Assembly: GCA_951799425.1 (NCBI GenBank)
Contig: OX637397.1
Coordinates: 16,328,064-16,392,063, forward strand
Direction of reading: 5' to 3'
Origin: Ilex aquifolium
Taxonomy: Eukaryota; Streptophyta; Magnoliopsida; Aquifoliales; Aquifoliaceae
Length of the DNA: 64,000 nt
Under the pieces are notes generated by a model. It saw only the letters and a program-made list of their open reading frames with translations, was not told the origin of the DNA and made no database searches. Positions 55,761 to 64,000 of this stretch are shown here, piece by piece. A program made the translations under genes and the position numbers. Each line of letters begins with the position of its first letter. Position 1 is the stretch's first letter.

Positions 55761-56465
55761 TAAAGATTATGGTGAAGACAGAGAGTGGTCATGAAGAGCC
55801 AAGAAGAAACTCAGAAATATTTTTCGCAAGAGAGAAAGAAACTCAGCAGATGATAGGAGACTTAAAGAAAATTGTAAGTTTTTAGGAAATCAAGAGCCAC
55901 GCAAAAGGGAGTCGGCGGTCTTTTTGGGTTCCTAATTAATAAAGGTGGTTACGGTTTTGGAAAACAGTTGGGAAAAGGCAGGAAAATGAGTCAGCACAAG
56001 ATTGCCCCTCCCAATACACTCAAAACAGTTGAAACTAAAACTGACCTCAAGTGAACAGAATATCCCTCGTACTTCTTAGAGCTGAGCTCAGCTTGGTTGG
56101 CAACCTGGCATCTCCGTAACAAGTCTGTGAGACCTTCAGTTCCAAGAACCTTGCTCACATCAGAATGATGAAGTTCCTGATAAGTTCCTTAGTTCATCAA
56201 AAGAACTTGGCAGCTCATAAAGTCCAAAATCTTGCTTCAAGAAGGACTGAAACGCTTCTCAAAGCAAGGGGGGCAAAGGGAAGTACAAGGAGAAGGGAAG
56301 AAAATGCAAAGTAAAACAGAACCATACATGTCTCAAATCGAAATCACAACACATCACAATTCGAAACAAGATTCAGAAATTACTTTTTGAAGTTTGTATT
56401 CCAAAACACAAGTTCGAAGTACAGAAAAAAAGAAAGATGGAATTATATGAACACAAAGAAGAGCT

Positions 56466-59106
56466 CTAAGTATCTAGGGAATGCATAATTGAAGGAGTTT
56501 GCAACCCCGTGGATGAGCCCTCAGCAGCAGACAAAAGAGAAGAACTTCCAGGGGAGCCAGCTGCACGGATCTCTGCTCCTATTGATTTCGAATTCTGAAC
56601 AAGGGCCTCAGTCACAAGGTCAGCTGAGAATGGCGTAGTGGCAAGAATAGCAGGGGTAGCAGTTGGGAGCTCAGGAGTTGCAGTTGGGAGCTCAGGAAAT
56701 GCAGCAAGAGAGCCTGTCCCAGTGGCAAGAGCTCCAGAAATCTCAGCAGCGAAGGGAGTGGCACACGGAATAACTGGAGAAGCAAGTACATCTTGATTCG
56801 AGTCTTCAACTGGTGGAACTGAGGCATCTTCCTCGTTATCAGAATCAGATTCTTCCATTTATTCCTCGGTGGGGATAGGGAAGTTGAAGTCCAGATCTGG
56901 AAAAGCCTTGATAGCCTTTCGCCTAAAGGCAAGCCACCCAGTAGCCCACAAGGTGGTGGCCTCATCCTTCAGCTATACCACCTCGTTATCCCTCTGTTTG
57001 ACCAGGTCTTTCTGCGCCTCAAGCTCCTCGCAGAGTTTGCCATTAGCCTCGTTTAGAGTAAGGTAGTCCTGCCTTGCCTGCATAACGGAATTTTTTGCGT
57101 CAAAGGCCTCCTGGCTAGCCTTGGTCCACGCTTTCTTTTCTCCTTCCTCAGCTCTGACCTTGACGGTTAAAGTGTGTTTGAGGTCGGAGGCTTGCTTCAC
57201 TGTTTGCTCCTTAAGACTTTGCACCTGAGTCCTGAGGTCCTCGTTTTCAAGGGACAACTCAGTAACTTTGACCTCATACGCCTTCAGAGCCTTAACAGAG
57301 CGCTCATAAGACCGGATCCGGTGCAATAAACCTTTCGCATGGAGGGCAGCCTGCGATATAAAGGAAGATCATCAAAGTTGCGTAAAGCTATTATACAAGG
57401 GTAAATAGAGCTGGAAGGGTACTAGTACTCACAGCAGCTGCTCCCTGAAGAGCTGAGGTGATGGATTCCTCGAGAGGCACAGAAGCAGCCTTCAGGACAT
57501 CAGACTCAGAAAAAATAGAAGAAATAGCTCCCGCAGCTAGATCCATGTTGTCGAAGTAAGAATCCTCATCCTCCTCTTCGGATTTTCCCCCTCCCTCAAC
57601 AATCTTCTCGGAGGCACTATATTTGAAAGCGCTGGGGTGGAGATTGAGGATCAGTCCTAAAGACTTCTCGACCTCAGAAGAGGAAGGCGAAGACTGACCT
57701 CCCACTTGAGCTGGTACCAACGCAGGCTGAGCCTCTGGAGCGGAAGAGGTGACTGCAATTTGAGGAGAGCCGGATGAGGAAGGCAACGTCTTCGTGGGAG
57801 CCGGTTCTTTAACAGTTGAGGAGGGCGAAGACATCTCCAACCTTGGAATTTTAGCCCGGGTGATTGGGCCACTCCTAGAGCTGGCCTGGGCCTTGCGCTT
57901 GCTGGATTTACCACCTCTCATCAGCTCTTCAACCTTGGCCTTGAGCTCTTCGGGAGTAGACTTCATGGTGGAGGGACCTGGAAGGTCTGAATTAAGTCAG
58001 GAAATATAAAAGAAAAAGAGGAAGAGAAAGAAAGTATTAATGAAATTACCTTCTTCAGCGCCTACAGCAGATATTGGAATAGCTAAGGTCGCCGGGGGGG
58101 GGGGGGGGCTCAGACCTAACTCCACCAGATGTCGAGGCTCGATGAGATCAGCATACCTCTCTGGCATGATTTTCCCCAATTTCAATAGCACCTTCTTATC
58201 TTCGGGGCTGAGCTCAGGCCGATCACCTAAAAAGGAAAAAATAGCAAGTAAGAGCAAAACAAGAGGCTCATAAGTTCCAGATCAGAGCTCAGCCAGCTTG
58301 AGTAAAGACTCACCCAAGTTTTCTGGTCTAGTCCAGGCCGTAGGGATACCAAGAGTATCTGTTTTATCCGCAGGATTATACTCCCAGTTAGTACCCCCAA
58401 TAAAAAAGAAGTGTTTTTTCCACGCTTTGTGAGAAGTTGGGAGGTCGGTAATGATCTTCCTAGCATTGTTTTGCTTAGAGATATACAGAAAGCCTTCGGA
58501 AGAGGTCAGCTTGACGTTGAAAAGTTCCATAAGCAGAGAAATGCTAGGAACTCCGAGTCTATGCTTCTTATAGATGACTAAGAGGCCTACCATAATGCCA
58601 TAGAAGTTGGGGGAGAGCTGGGAAGGGCATACATTGAAGTGTTGCAGAATAGCCTTGATAAATGGATGCAAGGGAAAGCGAAGACCATTCTCAAAGGCAG
58701 CAAGGAAGAAGCAGACCCTCTTACGCACTTGTTCTACATAGTAGATGGATTTATCTGGGCACCAGGGTTCAACCCCAGGAGGAAAACCATAGCGAGCTTT
58801 ATACGCTCTCATTAATGCAGGGGCCTCTCTACTATAGCCCACGAATTCGGCATGCCTAAAGGCAGCCCCTAGGTATGAAATTTTTTCTTCAACCCCAACT
58901 CCACTCACCTTGCCCTTGCCTTTGTCAGGCTTGGGGGGCACAGGAGATGATGTAGAAGGAGGTTCCTCAGTGCCGACCTCGGCTTCCACAACCTCTACAC
59001 CAGGAAAATTATCAATTTCATCACCTACGTCCCCTAAATCAGTGTCCTCAGACCGATCGCCTAGTAAAGAAACAGAGGAACGGGTAGCACCGGAAGATGC
59101 AGACAT
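56466..59106 (-). CDS. Antisense ORF 2 of the Tat-lineage element (Transposase_28-like, several blocks)
   Basis: Open blocks on the minus strand: about 59106-58282 (MSASSGATRS, then VSGVGVEEKISYLGAAF, ENGLRFPLHPFIKAIL, NVCPSQLSPNFYGIMVGLL, KKHFFFIGGTNWEYN), about 58230-58100 (GDRPELSPEDKKVLLKLGKI), 57966-57391 (low-complexity, Ser/Pro-rich with KRKAQASSRSG), 57326-56973 (long coiled coil with LSLENEDLRTQVQSLKEQ) and 56858-56466 (acidic, then Ala/Pro/Thr-rich). The first block is homologous to that of antisense ORF 1, so the two are relatives. Splicing between blocks is likely, but I have not fixed the junctions. The coiled-coil plus acidic layout resembles ORF 1 in enlarged form. Confidence 0.55.
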
Positions 59107-59751
59107 GATTGGGCAAAAAAATGGAATATTAAAGGAACGATAAAGAGGGGGAATACTAATCAAACTCTCCCTAATAACCCTAGGGTCAGCACAATAGCTC
59201 CCAACAGCAAGTATGTGCACAATGGAGCTCCAATCCACAAAATAAGGAAGAGGGGATAGACAACAATCGCGATTCCAGCAATAAAAAAACCGAAAAGACC
59301 AAAAACGTAATAACCACCTCGAACTCGAGGGATCCAAAACGAGGGAAGATGCGAAAAGGGGGCAGAAAGGGCGTACCTAGTTGGGAGAGAGCGACGAACA
59401 ACAATCCGGGGCCAAATCAAGAGGGAAAGCACTACGAGTCCTCGAATCGAACACAGAAAAACCGATTTTGAGTAAGAATCAAAAAGCTTCAAGACAGAGA
59501 GTCAAGAATTCGCAGAGGCAAGAAGTTCGAAGAACAGAAAAGGAGGTGAACAGTGTAGAAAGGCGGTTCAGGCAGCCGTTTGAGTATTTAAAGCTTGAAA
59601 GACGTGGGCTGAAACGTGCGCGGGAATCGAAGGGAGCCATGATTGATACAAACCGTCAAGGGGCTGCAGTCACGTGCTAGTCTGGGTCAGCCGCGTGCAG
59701 ATCTAGCTCAGTTTAAAAGCAGCTCAGCCCTTGCTCAAGCTCGCTTAAACC

Positions 59752-59768
59752 AAGGGCTGGGGGGCAAT
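59752..59768 (+). other. Polypurine tract of the Tat-lineage element
   Basis: AAGGGCTGGGGGGCAAT sits directly before the 3' LTR, the position where plus-strand priming occurs. Confidence 0.75.
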
Positions 59769-60482
59769 TGATGATACCTGAAATAAACCCCAAACCTGAG
59801 CTCAGGAAATGAGCTCAGCTCAGGAGCTCAGAGAAGAAAAACAGAGCTCATCCAAACCAAAGTTCGAGCTCGTCTAGCCGGTACTGGAGCTCCTCCAAAC
59901 AAGATAATATGAGAAAAAGGCGAGGAGACAGCAAGATGACAGAGGACACCTCCGAAGTAGAAGCCAAGCTGGAACCTAGGCGCAAAAACCTTAACTAACC
60001 AAGATCTTTTCCGAGTAGGTAGGAGGATCCCAAGGTAGAAGGCAAAGATTTCGGGATATAGACCGTCAAAGCCAGCCATATGGAGTTCAGGGATTGGAGA
60101 GAGAGAGAGAGGGGGGAAGATCCCTCCATTATAGGAGGTAAGATCGGATTAGAGGTAAGTAAGAGGCTATAAAATGGGGGTAGACCCCCCATCAAGGGAG
60201 AGATATGGGCAATAGAGCCACAGAGAACCCTAACGCTCTCCTCACTACATTGTAACACATTCAGCACCATCAATAAGAAGAGAGGAGCTAGAGACTCCCT
60301 TCCAGAGTGGACTAGCCGAGCTCAGGCCGGTGAACCACTATAATTCTGTTGTGTATCTCCCCTTCCTCAATTCCCCTAAGCATCAACCAGCATTGCTTGA
60401 CAAGAGCCTTGTAGCTCAGACCACACTCGTAATTCCACGCATATCTGACTCCTAGTTCATTTTCAGTAGATTTACACTATCA
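59769..60482 (+). repeat. 3' LTR of the Tat-lineage element
   Basis: About 714 bp, same ends as the 5' LTR, followed by the AAACC target duplication and then the hAT transposase frame. The antisense ORF 2 start lies about 660 bases inside this LTR, so the LTR could also supply an antisense promoter; that is inference. Confidence 0.95.
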
Positions 60483-62648
60483 AAACCTCTCATAGCGAAC
60501 CACATCAAATTGATAATGATCCAGTTGACATTTCAAATGATGCATGTCTTGTCTATCAAAATCAGCTGCATAAAATTTCTCAGCAAGTAAACAAATGCGA
60601 TCAGGATTGAAAGATTTAAAGTTGTCCCGAGGATCTAAAGCAGAGCTGAGCATAAGCAATTTCATTGTCTCTTCATTGAATCTACTATGTAACTCTTCTA
60701 ACTGATGATCAATCATAGCATTAAATATGTCCATGTGATAGTGATGATCAGCTGTAATGTTATCATTCTGTTGACATGAACTTCTTGCCCCTTTGTACTG
60801 AGTGTTCATATCAGGTATATCGACATCAAATTTCATGCAAACTGATTTCACATGGTCAAGGAGATAATCAAAGCCTTCTGCTCGCAAGGTTTGAAGCAAT
60901 GATTTTATCGATGAGACTAAATTCATTGCATTCAAAATATCTAATGATTTATGTTGCAATGCCCGACAAAGTATATCCGTAATCCCCATAATCTTGTGCA
61001 TAAGATGCAATATGAATATAAAATCGAAGGACTTCATTGCCATTAAAGAACCACCAACTTCCCCACGAATTGTATTTGAAGATCTTTCGTTAACCATACA
61101 TTCAAACACACTAATGATAGCATCATACATATCTATCAGACCGCAAATGGATTCAAAATGTGGGCTCCAACGAGTAGTACCAGCTCAATGCAAAGTACCC
61201 ATCTGATTAGCCCCTTTACCAGTCTCTCGTTCACCACTAGCTATCCCCCTTTCAATCTCAGTAACTTGGGCAGATCGCAGCTCTGTATGACGCTTAGGAG
61301 AAGCACTAATAAGATTGACAATGCATTTCAATTTGGAAAAGAATTGTCATATTGAAATCTCATCTTCAACAGTTGCAACTAATGCAAGTTGTAAACGATG
61401 AGCAAAGCAATGAACATAGTATGCATACTCACATTCATTGCGGAACAAAGCTTGCAATCCATTGAATGCACCACACATGTTGCTAGCACCATCATATCCC
61501 TGACCTCGTAAATCTCGAATGTGCAAATTGTGTCGAGTAAGAACTTTTGATATTTTCTTCTTAAGAGTTAAAGAAGTGGTATCTTTAACATGCACAATCT
61601 CAAAAAATCTCTCCTGAAAAAAACCCTGAACATCAACAAATCTCAGAACAATTGCCATCTGTTCTTTATTTGATGCATCCTTTGCTTCATCAACCAAAAT
61701 ACAAAACTTGACATTTCCAACTTCTTCACGGATTTTTTCTCTTACTTTAGTAGCTAGAATATGCAAAATATCTTTTTGGATCATAGGAGACGTATACTTT
61801 GCATTTCATGGAGCTTTCTCTAAGACAACATCATTTATCTCAACATTCAACTTTGCCATCAAACTAATCATCTCAATTAGATTACCACGGTTATTTGACA
61901 TTACAGATTCATCACGACCTCTCAAAGCACATCCCTGTAAAGTAAGCCATTGAACACTATCAATGGTAGCCTTAAGACGCAATCGATTTCTCTTTATTTC
62001 TTCTGAACTTTGAACATTCATAACTTTATCAATGTGCACTGATATATTCTTCAACGTCTCAACATTTCTCACAACATTATTGTGTGTGGAAGTAGGAGCT
62101 CCCATATGTGACAAGAAAACACATTTGGCCCCATTATTCACTCTCTTCCAGCTACTAAAACCATCAACGGTAAATGCAGGATGTAGAGGTTCACGACCTT
62201 GAAAAACAAAGCACGGAAAGCAAAATGCCGCATCTTTTGAAATAGAATACTCTAGCCATGGAAATTTTTTGTACCAACTTTTTTGAAATCTTCGATTTTG
62301 AACTCCAGTTTTAGTCCTCGGATACTCAGCCAAGATAGGTTGATTTGGTCCCCACTTTATATAAGCACGTCTAACTTCATCTTGATTATAAGCAGGATGT
62401 TTCCATATTGGAATATGCAATGCGGGATCTCGTTCAAGTTCATTCTCATCAAAAGGAATCTTTGGAACTTTTGTTTGAGGTTGAGGACCTTGAGGTTCAA
62501 CAGCCGCAGGAATCATAGGAACATCAACATTTGTTGATGTTTCTACTAGACTCAAAGGTTCAATACTAGAATTTGATGTTTCTTCTCCACTTTTCTTTTT
62601 CAAGTACGAAAAAATTGTTTTTGCTCTTTTTCGTTCTTGATTTTTCAT
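60483..62648 (-). pseudogene. TTF-zinc-finger hAT transposase (ZMYM1-like), main body
   Basis: It starts MKNQERKRAKTIFSYLKKK. A TTF zinc-finger region follows (RRFQKSWYKKFPWLEYS, AAFCFPCFVFQ, near 62290-62200), then a DUF4371-type stretch (IQKDILHILATKV, FCILVDEAKDASNKEQ, near 61780-61660), RGQGYDGASNMCG and YVHCFAHRLQLALV (61500-61370), and the later catalytic region up to 60483. It encoded a cut-and-paste transposase acting in the nucleus. It is dead. Three in-frame TGA stops (near 61799, 61356 and 61186) interrupt one otherwise continuous frame, at least one at a place where relatives have Arg (HRAGTTRW-like), consistent with CGA to TGA decay. The C-terminus was also cut off by the LTR element. 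Full length would be about 820 residues, normal for the family. Confidence 0.9.
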
Positions 62649-63909
62649 CCTAATAAAATAGAGAAGGGTTGAAAATTAGATAAACAAACCAGAGAAACAA
62701 ATCAACAAGATTGAAGGACCCAACACTACACTAAACATTATAACATTGTATGGTTACTGAAAATAGTCTCCCAGCACCAGGCTTTGTTTTCTAATGATGG
62801 TTGAAACAGAAAAACAACAATGTGAGAATATAATTAGAGAAAGTGGTAATTGGTAATAGGCATGGGCCTTAAGTTAAGTTCCATTGTATGGTTACTATGT
62901 TGTGACTCCATAACCATGAGTTTGCTCACCATGCTTCATTTGCAAGTGCATTAAAAAATCTGATTCTTGATGGGATTTCTGGATCTAACTGGCTGCTTGA
63001 GTTGTGCTCCTAGAAGCCATGATACCACTGCCTAGACCTCCCGCCTCTTTAGGACCACAATCAGGATCCCATTTCACTGAACACTTCTCTTCCTCTGAAC
63101 CTAACCAAGCTAAGTGTACTTGCTTTAGCCAACCTTTACTTACGTAATAATAAGCAAAAGTGCCAGACGCAATTTGTGCAAAGAATGAATGTTTTGAGAG
63201 TGATTTGGGGCTAGAAATAATATGACACTTCCTATAAGATATGAGGGGAATTATAACTAGTTGTAGCATAGGCTCCCTGAATTAAGACATCAAAGGTAAA
63301 AGAGGTTTCTCATTAATGGTCAATCGACAATCCTACAACCAAAATTATTGCCAAAGACTCAAAGTCATTACTGCGATTTTTTTTTGCAAAGATTGATTGT
63401 GGGCATGAAACCCTTTATTAGATCTGAGAAATATTGATTTGCGATCCTAAGAAACAAATCACCATGTTCAAAAAAAAAGAAATTGTCACGAATGATATGG
63501 TTGGATTTCTGTATATTCACCAAAACAAACTGGGTAGGAATGATAATATTGAAAAAAAAAATTAAGAATAGTTAAAAGTAAATTTGAGTCAGAGTTAAAT
63601 ATGTTCTTAGTATTGGGTTCTCTTTATGTCTGTTTGTTTCATTACTGACATCCAGTGGTGTGTATATGTATTTATGTATACATTTTTGTTGTTTTTCTGG
63701 GAGAGGGATGTAGCAGAGTAAGTTACCAAATCATTCCACATAAATAAAAAATGAAAAAAGAAATCACCGAGGGGATTCAATTCAATCAGAAAATAGAATA
63801 TTAGATAGCACTACATTTGTTTGGTTAAACTAAAACATTGCACTTTCAGTGCGAAAGAAGCAACAAGAGAGATAGAGAGAGAAGAAACACATAATTAATT
63901 TGCACTTAC
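62649..63909. other. Upstream flank of the hAT gene, unassigned
   Basis: No gene is supported. A minus-strand frame at 62985-63269 includes SEEEKCSVKWDPDCGPKEAG and GSGIMASRSTTQAAS, but has no recognised family and no splice context I trust. The 5' terminus of the hAT element should lie here or beyond; I could not find its inverted repeat. Confidence 0.4.
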
Positions 63910-64000
63910 TTGAATTTTGGAACTTCCAGAAAAAGGCGTCCTATATGGCACCAAAGGCTTTGAAGCTGAATCAAAGAATCTCTCCCAAATTAGAAAACTC
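63910..64000 (-). CDS. Possible exon of a host gene running off the window
   Basis: On the minus strand one frame is open across the whole stretch, with ERFFDSASKPL and PYRTPFSGSSKIQ, and ends in CAA followed by GTAAGT, a consensus splice donor at 63909-63904. Only 30 codons are visible. The family is not recognised. Confidence 0.35.

Larger units (their letters stand above)
47542..60482 (+). mobile_element. Tat-lineage Ty3/gypsy LTR retrotransposon, near complete, with antisense ORFs
   Basis: A 12.9 kb element with two LTRs of about 713 bp, a 5-bp target duplication AAACC (47537-47541 and 60483-60487), primer site, gag, protease, RT, RNase H, a second RNase H, integrase, a minisatellite, a long antisense coding region and a polypurine tract. 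A second, 'archaeal-type' RNase H is a hallmark of the Tat lineage. Antisense ORFs and 3' tandem repeats are reported in Retand-type members. By eye the LTRs differ at about 19 sites plus two short indels (about 2.7%), an age near one million years at the rice rate and older at slower woody-plant rates. It looks structurally whole, but the sense coding region has a handful of breaks. It sits inside the hAT transposase gene, antisense to it. Confidence 0.95.

Noticed and set aside
62985-63269. Minus-strand frame of 94 codons with SEEEKCSVKWDPDC
   Set aside because: No recognised family, no convincing splice sites and no relative in the window; kept only as a note in the flank entry.

Overview
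The window is nuclear DNA of a flowering plant, almost certainly a eudicot and probably woody. The signs are an AT-rich background, a plant-type intron-rich gene, Ty3/gypsy families of the Athila and Tat lineages, tRNA-derived SINEs, hAT and CACTA elements, and many MITEs. I cannot name the species. Only one gene is clearly recognisable: a nine-exon DEAD-box RNA helicase of the plant RH1 type (15810-27641, +), whose exons join in frame into a 525-residue protein.

Layout, left to right. Positions 1 to about 5.2 kb hold the gag, protease and reverse transcriptase part of a decayed Athila-lineage Ty3/gypsy element on the minus strand, with its primer site and one LTR; it continues beyond the left edge. 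About 5.33-6.67 kb holds a broken plant transposon-protein (Transposase_32-like) fossil. About 6.7-15.2 kb is intergenic, with MITEs and a roughly 3.2 kb CACTA-like element (11146-14306) that seems to carry a captured piece of a host gene. The RH1 gene follows; its introns hold four copies of one hAT-type MITE family and a second, unrelated MITE. From 28.6 to 31.4 kb come two SINEs and another hAT-type MITE.

From 32.0 to 41.1 kb a segment of about 3 kb is duplicated in direct orientation (32050-34700 and 37818-41105). Each copy carries, on the minus strand, a small TATA-preceded gene for an unrecognised short protein. A broken copy of a second small gene, intact at 45683-46042 on the plus strand, abuts the second unit. 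A MITE, a Ty1/copia fossil and a possible gypsy remnant lie between the units, and a textbook SINE with a 12-bp target duplication sits inside the second unit.

From 47.1 to 62.65 kb a TTF-zinc-finger hAT transposase pseudogene (minus strand) is split by a nearly 13 kb Tat-lineage LTR retrotransposon (47542-60482, AAACC target duplication). That element has LTRs about 97% identical, gag, protease, reverse transcriptase, two RNase H domains, integrase, a 55-bp minisatellite, and about 4.7 kb of antisense coding sequence holding two related gypsy-type 'Transposase_28-like' genes. The last 90 bases look like an exon of a host gene on the minus strand that runs off the window.

The most interesting points are the antisense gene pair with minisatellite inside the young Tat element, the hAT-MITE family concentrated in RH1 introns with visible 8-bp target duplications, the duplicated small-protein locus, and the likely gene capture by the CACTA element. 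All coordinates and comparisons were made by eye.
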